Positions 44,757-54,948 of a stretch of 64,000 nt of DNA are shown here, piece by piece. Source of the stretch: Myxococcales bacterium (GTDB lineage Bacteria; Myxococcota_A; Polyangia; Fen-1088); the NCBI GenBank assembly GCA_022184915.1, contig JAGTJU010000001.1, forward strand, positions 682,001-746,000. Reading direction: 5' to 3'. Made by a program: the position numbers and the translations under genes. The notes under the pieces were generated by a model. The model was not told the origin of the DNA. It did no database searches and was given only the letters and a program-made list of their open reading frames with translations. Every line of letters starts with the position of its first letter. The first letter of the stretch is position 1.

Positions 44757-47165
44757 ATGGCCAACAAGCAGCTCGACCTCGACGAAGACGAATCCAAGGA
44801 ATCCGCGAAAGCCGGGGGCGGGAAACAAGGGAAAGGGGGGGGCCGGGGCGGCAGCGGCCGCGGCGGTGCCGATGGCCAGGGCGGCGGCGGCGAGCCTCCG
44901 CAGGACACGTCTCTTGCCGACGAGGCGCGGCGGCGTTACCTGAACTACGCGATCAGCGTGATCACGTCGCGCGCCCTGCCCGACGTACGCGACGGTCTCA
45001 AGCCGGTGCAGCGGCGGATCCTGTACGCGATGTTCAACAACCTGCACCTTTACCCCGACGCGCGGTTTCGCAAATGCGCCGCCATCGTGGGTGAGGTGTT
45101 GGGCAAGTACCATCCGCATGGCGATACGGCGGCCTACGACGCGCTGGTGCGCATGGCCCAGGATTTTTCGCTCCGCTATACGCTGGTCGAGGGCCACGGC
45201 AACTTCGGCTCGATCGACGGCGACGCGCCGGCGGCGATGCGTTACACCGAAGCGCGCCTTGCCGCGCTGGCCATGGAGATGCTCGAGGAGCTGCGTCAGG
45301 GCACAGTGGACTTTCGTCCCAACTACGACGGATCTCTCGAAGAGCCGATCGTGCTGCCGGCCCGTCTACCTCAGCTGCTCGCGAACGGCTGCACGGGCAT
45401 CGCGGTGGGCATGGCCACCAACATCCCCCCCCACAACCTGGGCGAGCTCTGCGCCGCCGCCATCGCGCTGGCCGACAACCGCAACCTCGAAACCAAGGAC
45501 CTGCTCAAGCACATCAAGGGGCCTGACTTTCCCACGGGTGGCCTCGTGACGAACGCGCGCTCCGAGTTGCGGGAGATCTACGAGAGTGGCCAGGGCCCCA
45601 TCCGCATTCGGGGCGAATGGGAGCTCGAAGAGCAGAAGGGAGGGAAGTCACAGCTGGTGATCACGTCGATCCCTTACAACGTGACGAAGTCCACGTTGGT
45701 CGAGAAGATCGCCGAGATCATCATCAACAAAAAGCTGCCCATGCTGGTCGACGTGCGTGACGAGTCGACCTCGGACGTGCGTGTGGTGCTCGAGGTAAAA
45801 CCGGGGGCGGATCCGGCGTTGGTCATGGCCTACCTGTACAAAAACACTCCCATGGAACTCGCCTTTCACGTCAACATGACGTGCCTCGTGCCCACGCAGA
45901 ACCGCGAGATCTGCGGCCCGATGAGGCTCAACCTCAAGAGCATCCTGGAAGAATTCTTGGTCTACCGCGAGGAGGTGGTGACCAAGCGTTTCGAGTACGA
46001 GCTCAAGGCGCTCGAGAAACGCATTCACCTTCTCGAAGGCTTTCGGATCGTTTTCGACCTGCTCGATGAGGCGATTCAGATCATCCGAAAGTCGGAGGGC
46101 AAGACCGACGCGGCTGCGAAGCTGATGAACCGCTTTCCGCTCGACGCCGATCAGACCGAAGCCATCCTGGAGCTGAAGCTCTACAAGCTCGCGAAGCTCG
46201 AAATCAAGCTGATCGTCGAGGAGCTGCGCGAGAAGCAAGAACGAGCGAAGGAGATCCGCGCCATTCTTCGCGACAAAAAGCGGCTGTGGCGGGTGATCAG
46301 GGAAGAGCTCGAGGCGATCGCCAAGAAGTATGGCGAGAAGCGACGTACGCGTGTGGGCGGCGCCGGCGCCGAAGAGCTGGAGTTCTCGGCCGACGCCTTC
46401 ATCGTCGATGAGGATGTGACCGTGGTGCTCACGCGCGACGGTTGGCTCAAGCGGGTACGTGAGCTCAAAGATCCGTCGCAGACGCGGGTGCGCGACGGCG
46501 ACGCGGTCTTGGCCGTGGTCAGAGCCTCGACGAAGGAGCCGCTGGGCATCTTCACCAACGCGGGCAGCTGCTACGTGATGCGCGTGAACGACGTGCCCGC
46601 GTCGACGGGCTACGGGGAGCCCATCCAGAAGCTGTTCAACTTCCGCGACGGTGAGCGCGTGGTGGGGGCCCTCAACCTGTCCGAAAAATCGATCAAGATG
46701 GGCACCCTGGCGTTGGCCATGAGCAAGGGCGGCTTCGGGCTGCGCTTCAGCCTGGACACCCACCGCGAGCTGTCCACCCGTTCGGGGCGCCGCTTTGCGA
46801 AGCTTGCTGACGGTGACGAGATCGTGGGCGTGATGACCGTGGCGAAGAAGGACGTGCTGGCGGTGGTCACGCGCGACTCTCGCACCTTGCTGTGCGCGGC
46901 CGACGAGGTCACCGAGCTCGCGGGCCCCGGCCGTGGGGTGACGGTGATCAAGCTCGAAGACGATGACCAGGTCGTGGGCTTCGGCCTGGGCGCGCAGGAC
47001 GCCGACACCATCGTTCGCGCCGAGACGGACGGCGGCAAGATTCACAAAGTGGGTCCGGGCCACGACGAGGTGGTCAGTCGCGGCAGCAAGGGTCGGGCGA
47101 TTGGGAAGCGCACCAAGATCGCGCGTGTGCTCTCGGCCGATGGTGACGACGTTCTGGTGAACTGA
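44757..47165 (+). CDS. parC: DNA topoisomerase IV (or gyrase-like) subunit A
   Basis: 802 residues. A low-complexity Gly/acidic N-terminal tail (residues ~1-50) precedes the breakage-reunion domain: [48 protein letters not shown], and [10 protein letters not shown] with the catalytic Tyr (about residue 163). The C-terminal beta-pinwheel (from ~540) lacks a clear GyrA box (QRRGGKG), and [15 protein letters not shown] is not a good match, so ParC is preferred. It decatenates daughter chromosomes together with the B subunit encoded directly downstream (TGATG overlap). Confidence 0.88.
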   Translation: MANKQLDLDEDESKESAKAGGGKQGKGGGRGGSGRGGADGQGGGGEPPQDTSLADEARRRYLNYAISVITSRALPDVRDGLKPVQRRILYAMFNNLHLYPDARFRKCAAIVGEVLGKYHPHGDTAAYDALVRMAQDFSLRYTLVEGHGNFGSIDGDAPAAMRYTEARLAALAMEMLEELRQGTVDFRPNYDGSLEEPIVLPARLPQLLANGCTGIAVGMATNIPPHNLGELCAAAIALADNRNLETKDLLKHIKGPDFPTGGLVTNARSELREIYESGQGPIRIRGEWELEEQKGGKSQLVITSIPYNVTKSTLVEKIAEIIINKKLPMLVDVRDESTSDVRVVLEVKPGADPALVMAYLYKNTPMELAFHVNMTCLVPTQNREICGPMRLNLKSILEEFLVYREEVVTKRFEYELKALEKRIHLLEGFRIVFDLLDEAIQIIRKSEGKTDAAAKLMNRFPLDADQTEAILELKLYKLAKLEIKLIVEELREKQERAKEIRAILRDKKRLWRVIREELEAIAKKYGEKRRTRVGGAGAEELEFSADAFIVDEDVTVVLTRDGWLKRVRELKDPSQTRVRDGDAVLAVVRASTKEPLGIFTNAGSCYVMRVNDVPASTGYGEPIQKLFNFRDGERVVGALNLSEKSIKMGTLALAMSKGGFGLRFSLDTHRELSTRSGRRFAKLADGDEIVGVMTVAKKDVLAVVTRDSRTLLCAADEVTELAGPGRGVTVIKLEDDDQVVGFGLGAQDADTIVRAETDGGKIHKVGPGHDEVVSRGSKGRAIGKRTKIARVLSADGDDVLVN

Positions 47166-49066
47166 TGGCAAAATCCTATACAGCCGACGACATCCAAGTC
47201 CTCGAAGGCCTCGAGCCCGTCCGCAAGCGGCCGGGTATGTACATCGGCGGCACGGACAACAAAGGTTTCCACCATTTGCTCTGGGAGGTGGTGGACAACA
47301 GCGTCGACGAGGCCATCAATGGGCATGCCAACCAGATCGTGGTGACGCTTCACAAGGACCTAAAGTCGATCACCGTTTCGGACAACGGTCGCGGCATTCC
47401 CGTCGAGATCAAGAAGCCCTACAACAAATCGGCACTCGAGTTGGTGCTGACCACGCTGCATGCGGGCGGCAAGTTCTCGTCGGGTCAGTACAAGTACTCG
47501 GGTGGCCTCCACGGCGTGGGGTCGTCCGTGGTGAACGCGCTTTCGAAGGACCTGGTAGCCACCATCAAGCGAGACGGCTTCGAGTGGCAGCAGACCTACG
47601 AACAGGGCAAGCCCACCTCGAAACTGACGAAGACCGGCACCACCCGCGGCACGGGCACCACGATCTTCTTTCGGCCCGATGCGGTGATCTTCGGCGATCA
47701 GTCGTTTAGCTCCGACACCATTCGGTTCCGCCTCGACGCCAAGACTTACCTTCACAAGGGCCTCAAGATCGTCTTCAAAGACGAGGCGGCGGGCACCACC
47801 GAGACGTTCGAGCACGAGGGGGGAATCGCCGACTTTTTGGCGAAGGTGGTCAAGGACCGGGCCAAGTCACCCACGGCGCCTCAGGTGTTCTATCTGCAAA
47901 AAGACGAGCCGCTTGGCATCGAGGTGGCGCTGCAGTGGACGGAGGCCCCCGAGGAAACGATTCGCTCCTACGTCAATGGCGTGCCAACCACCCAGGGCGG
48001 CAGCCACGAGCAAGGCTTGCGTGCGGCCATCGTGAAGGCTGTGCGGACCTTCATGGAGCGCGCCAACCTCACGCCCAAAGGCGTGAACGTCACCGCTGAA
48101 GACATCCGCGAAGGCATCGTGGCGGTGCTGTCTATCTACATCCAGGAGCCTCAGTTTCAGGGGCAAACCAAGGAACGCCTGGGCACCCCCGAGGCCCAGG
48201 GGCTCGTGGACTCGGCCGTGCGTCCGGCCCTCGAGACGTTTCTTCTCGAGAACCGAAGCTCCGGCGCCTCGATCATCGAGCGCATCGCCTTGGCCGCCAA
48301 GGCGCGCGAAGCGTCCCGCGCGGCGTCGCAGGCGGTGTCGCGCAAGACGGCGATCTCACACCGGCTGAATCTGCCGGGCAAGCTGGCCGACTGTCAGTCG
48401 ACGAACCCGGCCGAGAGCGAGCTCTTCATCGTCGAAGGTGACTCCGCAGGGGGCTCTGCCAAACAAGGGCGAGAGCGAAAGTACCAGGCCATCTTGCCTC
48501 TGCGAGGCAAAGTGCTGAATGCGGAACAAGCATCCCTTCAGAAGGTCCTGTCCAACAAGGAGCTGCAGGACGTGATCAGCGCCCTCGGCTGCGGCGTGGG
48601 CAAGGACTTCAACGTCGAACGGCTCCGTTACCACAAGATCGTGTTCTTGATGGACGCTGATTCCGACGGGAACCACATCTCCACGTTGCTACTTACGTTC
48701 TTCTACCGTCACTTGCGGCCGCTCATGGAGCAGGGCTTCGTGTACCTGGCCCAGCCCCCGCTTTTTCGGGTGGACCACGGCAAAAACACCTACTGGGCTC
48801 TCGATGAGGCGGATCGCGACCGGATCGTGAAGAAGCTTCCCGCCAACGCGCGCCCCGAGATCATGCGCTTCAAAGGGTTGGGCGAAATGCAGCCCGAGGA
48901 GCTAAAGCGCACCACGTTGGACGTCAACTCGCGCCGCCTCCTGCGTGTCAACATCGCCGATGTGGAGGAAACGGATCGTGTGCTCACGGATCTAATGGGC
49001 AAGGACGTGGAGGCCCGCTTTCGCTTCATCATGGAGCGCGCGGAACAAGCCGAGATCGACCTTTAG
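47165..49066 (+). CDS. parE: DNA topoisomerase IV (or gyrase-like) subunit B
   Basis: 633 residues. GHKL ATPase: HHLLWEVVDNSVDEAINGHA, VSDNGRGIPVEI, GGLHGVGSSVVNALS. Transducer: QGGSHEQGLRAAIVKAVRTF. TOPRIM: LFIVEGDSAGGSAKQGRERKYQ, ILPLRGKVLNAEQAS and DADSDGNHISTLLLTFFYR, with C-terminal FKGLGEMQPEEL. The ~630-residue length without the large GyrB insertion and the adjacent A subunit support ParE. It supplies ATP-driven strand passage. Confidence 0.92.
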   Translation: MAKSYTADDIQVLEGLEPVRKRPGMYIGGTDNKGFHHLLWEVVDNSVDEAINGHANQIVVTLHKDLKSITVSDNGRGIPVEIKKPYNKSALELVLTTLHAGGKFSSGQYKYSGGLHGVGSSVVNALSKDLVATIKRDGFEWQQTYEQGKPTSKLTKTGTTRGTGTTIFFRPDAVIFGDQSFSSDTIRFRLDAKTYLHKGLKIVFKDEAAGTTETFEHEGGIADFLAKVVKDRAKSPTAPQVFYLQKDEPLGIEVALQWTEAPEETIRSYVNGVPTTQGGSHEQGLRAAIVKAVRTFMERANLTPKGVNVTAEDIREGIVAVLSIYIQEPQFQGQTKERLGTPEAQGLVDSAVRPALETFLLENRSSGASIIERIALAAKAREASRAASQAVSRKTAISHRLNLPGKLADCQSTNPAESELFIVEGDSAGGSAKQGRERKYQAILPLRGKVLNAEQASLQKVLSNKELQDVISALGCGVGKDFNVERLRYHKIVFLMDADSDGNHISTLLLTFFYRHLRPLMEQGFVYLAQPPLFRVDHGKNTYWALDEADRDRIVKKLPANARPEIMRFKGLGEMQPEELKRTTLDVNSRRLLRVNIADVEETDRVLTDLMGKDVEARFRFIMERAEQAEIDL

Positions 49067-49453
49067 ACGAAGACCGGGCCTCTGCCGGTTTCGCCTGAGT
49101 TGCGGGGCACCACCGCCGGGGCGGCAGGATCGGATGAGGTTCTGGACGCGGGCCGCATCCACGCCCGCACGCGGGCGCAGCGCCTCGGCTGCTGGTCGTG
49201 GCCAGGACCTGGATGGACTGACCCTGGCGCTCCGTGTGGCCCGGGGACAAGCCCCGCTCGGGCCGGGGTGGGCGCGCGTGGCCGCGTGCTTCGCCACCGC
49301 CCTGTCAGCGGCGCTCAGCCTTCCCCCAACTCCTCCCGGAGAGGCTCCCCCGGGCGACACCTTGGCGCTGCTGGTCGAGGTTCTGTTGACGAGCCCGTAA
49401 CGGGACGCGCGGGTTTCTCGTGCGAGCGCCTCATTCGGTTGTAGAACCGAGGG
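49067..49453 (+). other. Intergenic region, possible small unknown gene
   Basis: 387 bases between parE and the nucleoside kinase. A frame at 49134-49400 (88 residues, Ala/Pro-rich, ATG start, GC-rich third positions) could be a small gene, but it resembles no family I know and has no clear ribosome-binding site. I see no tRNA or clear terminator here. Confidence 0.3.
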
Positions 49454-50092
49454 GTGAGGCCCAAAGCCCGCTACATCGCCGTGGAAGGTCCCATCGGGGC
49501 CGGCAAGTCGACGCTCTGCCGGCTCTTGGCTGAGGCCTACCGCGCACGGATGATCTGCGAGGATCCGGATGGCAACCCCTTTTTGGGGCCGTTCTACCGG
49601 GATCCGAAGCGGCATGCGCTTTCGGCACAGTTGTTCTTCCTGCTCCAGCGTTACTCGCAGCAGCAAGACCTGCTACAGGGCGACTTGTTTGCCCAGGGGG
49701 GTGTCGTGTCCGACTACCTCTTCGCCAAAGACCGGCTGTTCGCATCCTTGACGCTGTCGACCGACGAGCTGGCGCTTTACGATCGCATCTACGAGACACT
49801 GCACCCGCGCGTGTTGAGGCCCGATCTGGTGGTCTATCTGCAGGCCCGCACGGAGGTGCTGATGGAGCGCATTCACCGACGCGGGCGTTCGGCTGAGAGG
49901 CCGATTCACGCCGAGTACGTTCGGGACGTGGGGGAGGCCTACGCACGGTTTTTTTTCGACTACAATGAGGCCCCCCTGCTCATCGTGAACACCTCCGACA
50001 TCGATTTCGTTGCGAATGAAGACGACCGCAAGGCGATCATCGAGGTGGTGGCCCACACGCGCGCGGGGGTGAACCACTGGAGCCGTAGCTGA
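49454..50092 (+). CDS. Deoxynucleoside kinase (dAK/dCK/dGK family)
   Basis: 212 residues from GTG 49454. P-loop YIAVEGPIGAGKSTLCRLL, then NPFLGPFYRD and FFLLQRYSQQQDLLQGDL, VVSDYLFAKDRLFASLTL (the DRY/E-type substrate motif appears as SDYLFAKDR), and the lid HRRGRSAERPI. These fit the deoxyadenosine/deoxycytidine/deoxyguanosine kinase family, which salvages deoxynucleosides. Substrate preference cannot be read reliably. It abuts panB with one base between stop and start, so the three genes form an operon. Confidence 0.88.
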   Translation: MRPKARYIAVEGPIGAGKSTLCRLLAEAYRARMICEDPDGNPFLGPFYRDPKRHALSAQLFFLLQRYSQQQDLLQGDLFAQGGVVSDYLFAKDRLFASLTLSTDELALYDRIYETLHPRVLRPDLVVYLQARTEVLMERIHRRGRSAERPIHAEYVRDVGEAYARFFFDYNEAPLLIVNTSDIDFVANEDDRKAIIEVVAHTRAGVNHWSRS

Positions 50093-50093
50093 C

Positions 50094-50936
50094 ATGTCGA
50101 CCACCACGGCCACGAGCCACAACGAACAGAAGATTACCGCCGCCTCCGTGCGTGCGCGCAAAGGCGCTCCCGCCGCCGCCGGGGGCAAGCTTGCCGCCCT
50201 GACCGCGTACGATGTGGTGTTCGCACGACTGGCCGATGCATCCGGCGTGGACATCGTCCTCGTGGGGGATTCGTTGGGGATGATGGTACAGGGCCATGCG
50301 AACACCTTGCCGGTCACGCTCGACGAGGTCGTGTACCACACGAAGGCGGTCGTGCGCGGCGTCCGTCATGCGCATGTCGTGGCGGACCTGCCGTTCATGA
50401 GCTACCAGGCGAGCGTGGAAGACGGAATGCGGGCCGCCGGTCGTCTGCTTCAGGAGGGCGGGGCCGAAGCGGTCAAGATCGAGGGAGGGGCGGAGGTTGT
50501 GCCTCTGGTTGCACGCTTGTCTTCCTTCGGCATCCCCGTCATGGGGCACGTGGGCATGACGCCTCAGTGGGTGCATCAGTACGGCGGTTTCCGCGTGCAG
50601 GGGCGAGCCCAGGAGGCTCACGACCGCATCCTCGAAGGCGCGCGCGCGCTGGCGGATGCCGGCGCTTACGCCATGGTGGTGGAGAGCGTGCCCGAGAGCC
50701 TGGGCGCCGAGATCACCTCGGCCCTGTCCATCCCCACCATCGGCATCGGCGCGGGCGCCGCCTGCGACGGCCAGATCCTGGTCATGCACGACGTGCTCGG
50801 CTTGGATCCGGACTGGAAACCACGCTTTGCTCGCCGCTATGCCCAGCTTGGCCAAGCGGCCCGCGCCGCGTTCTCTGCCTATGTGGCCGACGTGCGAGAG
50901 GGGAGCTTTCCCGCCGCCGAGGAGACGTTCAAATGA
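50094..50936 (+). CDS. panB: 3-methyl-2-oxobutanoate hydroxymethyltransferase
   Basis: 280 residues: LAALTAYDVVFARLADASGVDIVLVGDSLGMM, the family signature with metal-binding Asp, TLPVTLDEVVYHTKAVVRG, EGGAEAVKIEGG, IPVMGHVGMTPQWVHQYGG and IPTIGIGAGAACDGQILVMHD. It transfers a hydroxymethyl group to ketoisovalerate in pantothenate synthesis. Its stop overlaps the start of panC (ATGA). Confidence 0.96.
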   Translation: MSTTTATSHNEQKITAASVRARKGAPAAAGGKLAALTAYDVVFARLADASGVDIVLVGDSLGMMVQGHANTLPVTLDEVVYHTKAVVRGVRHAHVVADLPFMSYQASVEDGMRAAGRLLQEGGAEAVKIEGGAEVVPLVARLSSFGIPVMGHVGMTPQWVHQYGGFRVQGRAQEAHDRILEGARALADAGAYAMVVESVPESLGAEITSALSIPTIGIGAGAACDGQILVMHDVLGLDPDWKPRFARRYAQLGQAARAAFSAYVADVREGSFPAAEETFK

Positions 50937-51781
50937 ACACGCCGCTCGTCATCGACGATCCGAAAGCCATGACGGCGTGGGCGTATGCGGTTCGGGCGCG
51001 CGGGGCGCGCATCGGCTTCGTCCCCACGATGGGCTTTTTGCACGAGGGCCATCAGGCGTTGCTGAAAGAGGGCCGGCGGCGCTCGGACGAACTCGTGATG
51101 TCTTTGTTCGTGAACCCCACCCAGTTCGGCCCCACCGAAGATCTGGAGCGCTACCCCCGGGATTGGGACGGGGATTTGGCCAAGGCAGGTGCCGAGGGCA
51201 CGAGCGTGGTGTTCGCGCCTTCACCGCAAGCCATGTACCCGCATGGGTATCAAACCACCGTTGACGTCGAGGTCGTCTCGCAGGGGCTGTGCGGTGATCG
51301 CCGCCCTGGACATTTCCGGGGCGTCGCGACCGTGGTGACCAAGCTCTTTCAGATCGTGCGGCCGGACGTGGCCGTCTTCGGGGAAAAGGACTACCAGCAG
51401 CTCGCAGTGATTCGCCGCCTCGTGACCGACTTGAACCTGGGCATCGAGATCGTGGGTCTGGCCACCGTGCGAGAGGCCGACGGCTTGGCGATGTCGTCGC
51501 GCAATACCTATCTGTCGCCCGCGGAGCGCCAGCGTGCCCTGTCCCTGTCAAAGGGACTGTCCGCCGCCGTGGCCCTGTGGGGCCGGGGCGAGCGCTCTGC
51601 CGCCGCACTACGGGCCGCCGCCTACGCAGAGCTGTCGGGCCAGGTGGACAGGCTCGAGTACCTCGAGATCCGGGATGCCGAGACCCTTGTACCCGTCGAG
51701 ACCGCCAAGGCGCCAGCCGTGATCCTGGTGGCCGCCGGCATTGGCCGTACCCGGCTCATCGACAACATGCGCTTGCCCTGA
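50933..51781 (+). CDS. panC: Pantothenate synthetase
   Basis: 282 residues: GFVPTMGFLHEGHQALL (HxGH-type ATP site), SLFVNPTQFGPTEDLERYPRD, LCGDRRPGHFRGVATVVTKLF, VAVFGEKDYQQLAVIRRLV and GLAMSSRNTYLSPAER (KMSKS-like). It condenses pantoate with beta-alanine using ATP. It completes the kinase-panB-panC operon; panD is not adjacent. A hairpin followed by a T-run lies downstream. Confidence 0.96.
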   Translation: MNTPLVIDDPKAMTAWAYAVRARGARIGFVPTMGFLHEGHQALLKEGRRRSDELVMSLFVNPTQFGPTEDLERYPRDWDGDLAKAGAEGTSVVFAPSPQAMYPHGYQTTVDVEVVSQGLCGDRRPGHFRGVATVVTKLFQIVRPDVAVFGEKDYQQLAVIRRLVTDLNLGIEIVGLATVREADGLAMSSRNTYLSPAERQRALSLSKGLSAAVALWGRGERSAAALRAAAYAELSGQVDRLEYLEIRDAETLVPVETAKAPAVILVAAGIGRTRLIDNMRLP

Positions 51782-51850
51782 GCCTCACGTCTTTCGCAGG
51801 GGCGCGTGGCAGGGTGTGCGGGTGTGAGCTTTGCTGCGCCCCGGCGAACG

Positions 51851-51885
51851 TCCCGGAGCTGGGCTTCCGGGAGCGCCTTCGTTTT
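51851..51885 (+). terminator. Probable terminator after panC
   Basis: Inverted repeat TCCCGGA (51851-51857) and TCCGGGA (51866-51872), with an 8-base loop, followed eight bases later by GTTTTT (51880-51885). About 70 bases after the panC stop. Confidence 0.5.
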
Positions 51886-52007
51886 TGCGCGAGAATCGAT
51901 CGCTCGCCCGAAGCCGACGGCAGGGCTTGTGGCATCCTATGGCAGGTGAGCTGCCGAACGGTGCCCGCCAGGTGTCGAATCGGCGTCATGTCTGCGAGGC
52001 CCAGTTT

Positions 52008-53597
52008 ATGTTGATGCAGTGCGCAACAAGTCTCCCGTCGTTCCGGAAAGTTGCCGCTAGGGTGGCCCCCTATGGGGTTCACGTGTGGGCCCTCTGCCTC
52101 CTGGCTGTCACCGCCTGTGATGGGCAAGCTGCCAAGCGTCAGGTGGAGCCTGGGGGGCCCCCGGGCGAGCCGCTGCCGCTGCCTCCCCTCGAGGAGGCTC
52201 CTCCGCCCATCCCCAACGAGGGGCCCTGTGCCCTCGATCTGACCGAAGTCGCCGTGTACCAAGCGGTCAAGGTGCCTCTGGCCGGCCTCGGGCCCGACGG
52301 CGTGTTGGCCCCTGCGTCCATCCGCAATGCCGACCTCGTGGCGGGACGTCCTGCGTTGATTCGCGCCTTCGCGACGCCCAGGCTCGATTGGCAGGGCGTG
52401 GCCACCGCACGCCTGACGTTGACGTCTTCCGCGGGGACCCGCACCTTTGACGCCACGAACGACCTTCGCCGCCCGTCGACCGATCTCCAGTTCGACAGCA
52501 CGTTCAACTTTCAGGTGCCGGGCGATGCCGTTTTCGCCGATTCGGCCTGGCGTCTCGACGTGGTCAGCCCCGCAAGCTGCGGAACCCTCGCATCGGCCAG
52601 AGTCCCGGTGCCGGGCCTGTCTCAGCCGCTCGGGGCCCGCGCGACAGGCGTGCTGAAGGTGATGATCGTGCCCATCGCCTATCAGACCGACGCTTCCGGT
52701 CGTTTACCCGACCTCACCGAAATCCAGCTCGAACGTTACCGGTCCCTGCTCATGTCGATGTACCCGGTCACGAGCGTGTCCCTGCAGGTGCGCGACACCG
52801 TCACCACGGAACTCGGGGTCAGCGCGGCCGCCGGGTGGGAAGACCTGCTCGATGCGCTTCGGCAGCTGCGCCAAAAAGACCGCGCCCCCGCCGACCTGCA
52901 CTACTACGGCGTCATCAACCCTGCGGCGACCTTCAGCTCCTACTGCGGCCGCGGGTGTACCGCCGGCATCGCGTATGTCTCGAAGGACCGGCAGCCGGCG
53001 CTGCGGGTGGGCGTGGGGGTAGGCTTCACCGGGCAGTTCGCGGCGCTGACACTTGCCCACGAGCTCGGCCACCAGCATGGCCGCTTCCACTCTCCGTGCA
53101 ACGTCGACGGCGATCCCACCTTCCCCTACGAACGAGGAAGCGTGGGCGTGTGGGGCTACGATGCAAGCTCGAACAGGCTCATCGATCCGGCTGGCTTCTC
53201 CGACATCATGGGATATTGCTCGCCCTCGTGGGTGAGTGATTTCACCTACCAGGGGTTCCTCGAGTACGCGGCCCTTCTCCAGAGCCAGCCGGAAGGCCAA
53301 GCGCTCTCGGTGGCCACCACATGGAAGGTGCTGCTGGTCAGTCCCCTCGGCAGGCCGCGCTGGGGGCACCCCATCACCACGACCGAGGCGCCGAGCGGCG
53401 CGCGGGAGACCGCAACGATCTTGGACGCCAGCGGAGCCGTGGTGGCAACGCCCACCGTGTACCGGACCTCGATCGCCGATTCCGGCAGCTCGCTCGTTTG
53501 GGTGCCCCTCCCTGAAGAGGGGTGGGAAAGCATCGTGGTGGCGGGCGCGCAGCCTCACCCGTTCTCGGCGCCCATCGAGACGCCCACCCTTCGTTGA
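52008..53597 (+). CDS. Zinc metalloprotease-like lipoprotein
   Basis: 529 residues from ATG 52008 (GAGG nine bases upstream). The N-terminal hydrophobic segment ends in a lipobox AVTAC (about residue 37), then a Pro-rich linker and ~170-residue beta region. The metzincin-type site is LAHELGHQHGRFHSPC (HExxHxxGxxH-like, with zinc His residues) followed by FSDIMGYC as a Met-turn. The C-terminal ~100 residues look like a beta domain. Probably a secreted, lipid-anchored endopeptidase; the substrate is unknown. Transcribed alone and converging on the unknown pair. Confidence 0.8.
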   Translation: MLMQCATSLPSFRKVAARVAPYGVHVWALCLLAVTACDGQAAKRQVEPGGPPGEPLPLPPLEEAPPPIPNEGPCALDLTEVAVYQAVKVPLAGLGPDGVLAPASIRNADLVAGRPALIRAFATPRLDWQGVATARLTLTSSAGTRTFDATNDLRRPSTDLQFDSTFNFQVPGDAVFADSAWRLDVVSPASCGTLASARVPVPGLSQPLGARATGVLKVMIVPIAYQTDASGRLPDLTEIQLERYRSLLMSMYPVTSVSLQVRDTVTTELGVSAAAGWEDLLDALRQLRQKDRAPADLHYYGVINPAATFSSYCGRGCTAGIAYVSKDRQPALRVGVGVGFTGQFAALTLAHELGHQHGRFHSPCNVDGDPTFPYERGSVGVWGYDASSNRLIDPAGFSDIMGYCSPSWVSDFTYQGFLEYAALLQSQPEGQALSVATTWKVLLVSPLGRPRWGHPITTTEAPSGARETATILDASGAVVATPTVYRTSIADSGSSLVWVPLPEEGWESIVVAGAQPHPFSAPIETPTLR

Positions 53598-53628
53598 CCA
53601 GGAGCTGCGGCCACGAGCCGCGCGGCTC

Positions 53629-54315
53629 TCAGGCGGCACGCTCGATGTGGCCGAGCTTGCCGTCGAGGCCCAGGCGATAAAACGCGCGCAGCTCGGCCAG
53701 CATGTCGGGCGTGCGCCGGTGGGCGAGGTAGCGCCGATGGAGCGAGCCGGCGTAGCGTTCGGCCGCCCGGTGCGCGGTAACGTAGCGTTCGCGCTCTTCG
53801 TGGCTGAGATCGGGCGCGTAGCGGGGCCGCTCGAAGAGCTTTGCCCTGACCTGGGGGGCGTGCTTCGCGTGGTCGTCTCGCATGAGAAGGCACGTGACGA
53901 ACTTGTCCACCTCCGCTTGAAGTTCGAGCTCGAGGGCGCTCACAGAGCGATCGCCGGCCGCGCAGACAGCCACGTAAACGAAGTGGCTCACGCCCTCCAC
54001 GGCCAGACAGAAGTCCTGAAAATTCGCGTCCGCGAGGCCGTGGGAGGGGTCGTGTTTTTCCAGGTTCGCGAGTGCGTCCGCGTCCAGGAACAGCGCCAAG
54101 TGCAGCTCATCGTTTTCGTGAGCCACCAAGAGCTGCTCTCGGGGGCGTCGCGCCGTGCCGTTGGCGCCATCGATCTTGGCAAGCACGTCGTTGCGAGCCG
54201 CCTCGTCCACCATGAACGCTTCGACGTCGAGGTGGGTGTCGACGCGGTAGAGCGTCTCGAGACCGCGCTGCAGACGTCCGATGACAGACCCATTCGGCGC
54301 GAGCGTATGAGGCAC
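53629..54315 (-). CDS. Unknown protein
   Basis: 228 residues, acidic and mostly helical, with no signal peptide, membrane helix or motif I recognise. Segments such as LLVAHENDELHLALFLDADALANLEKHDP and FCLAVEGVSHFVYVAVCAA suggest a soluble alpha/beta protein with a conserved core. It follows the next gene on the same strand by 48 bases, and both are divergent from groESL. Probably cytoplasmic. I cannot assign a function. Confidence 0.75.
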   Translation of the reverse strand: MPHTLAPNGSVIGRLQRGLETLYRVDTHLDVEAFMVDEAARNDVLAKIDGANGTARRPREQLLVAHENDELHLALFLDADALANLEKHDPSHGLADANFQDFCLAVEGVSHFVYVAVCAAGDRSVSALELELQAEVDKFVTCLLMRDDHAKHAPQVRAKLFERPRYAPDLSHEERERYVTAHRAAERYAGSLHRRYLAHRRTPDMLAELRAFYRLGLDGKLGHIERAA

Positions 54316-54363
54316 GAGTGAACTCCTTTCGTTGCGCGCGGGTGAGCCGCGCGAGGCACCCTT

Positions 54364-54948
54364 TCACTGCAACTTCGCGGCCGCACCGACGTTCGCCCGG
54401 TCCGGCAGAGAGACGCCGAGCTTCGCCAGGCGGTTGCGGGCCCAGCGGCTACCCGTCCGGGTCCACCGCTCGTAAAGGCGAACGATGTCTTTGGGCCCGG
54501 CCTCCGTGTTGACCATCTCGCTGATCGCCGCGAGCACCCGCACGAAGCGCGGGAAGTTGATCGCAAGGTCCGCAAACACCTTGACGAAGGGATCACCTGC
54601 CGCAAGCGGCGTGCGGTGGGCCAGCTGTCCGTAGGCGGACTCACCGATCCCGATGTAGTAGTCCACGTCCACGGGGCCTCGTTGCAGGCTCTCCGCCCAA
54701 AATCCCGAGACGTAAAGAGAGGTGTCGCCGATGTCTCGAAGCTGATCGCGCCGCTGCCGGGGCGCCAGATCCAGCGTGCCCAGCATTTTGAGCGCGAGGG
54801 GTTTGTCATCGATCGGGGCGGCAGCGAATCCCGTGAGCAGCACAACCAGGTAGTGCTCGGTCATCGGGTCGGCCGAAACCCCCTCGTGCTTCATGGCCCT
54901 GTCGATGTGCGCGTGAAAAAAACTCTCCAGCGAATCGCGGATTTCCAT
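54364..54948 (-). CDS. Unknown protein, first gene of a pair
   Basis: 194 residues, soluble and largely helical (SLESFFHAHIDRAMKHEGV, MTEHYLVVLLTGFA, GDTSLYVSGFWAESLQRG, VDVDYYIGIGESAYGQLA). No catalytic motif was recognised. It lies upstream of the other unknown gene in an apparent two-gene operon that diverges from groES-groEL. The long divergent region holds the groE promoter; control of this pair could share it. Function unknown. Confidence 0.75.
   Translation of the reverse strand: MEIRDSLESFFHAHIDRAMKHEGVSADPMTEHYLVVLLTGFAAAPIDDKPLALKMLGTLDLAPRQRRDQLRDIGDTSLYVSGFWAESLQRGPVDVDYYIGIGESAYGQLAHRTPLAAGDPFVKVFADLAINFPRFVRVLAAISEMVNTEAGPKDIVRLYERWTRTGSRWARNRLAKLGVSLPDRANVGAAAKLQ

Noticed and set aside
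45648-47171. 507-residue open frame antisense to parC
   Set aside because: It mirrors the third-codon GC pattern of parC, has no family motif, and lies entirely within a certain gene.
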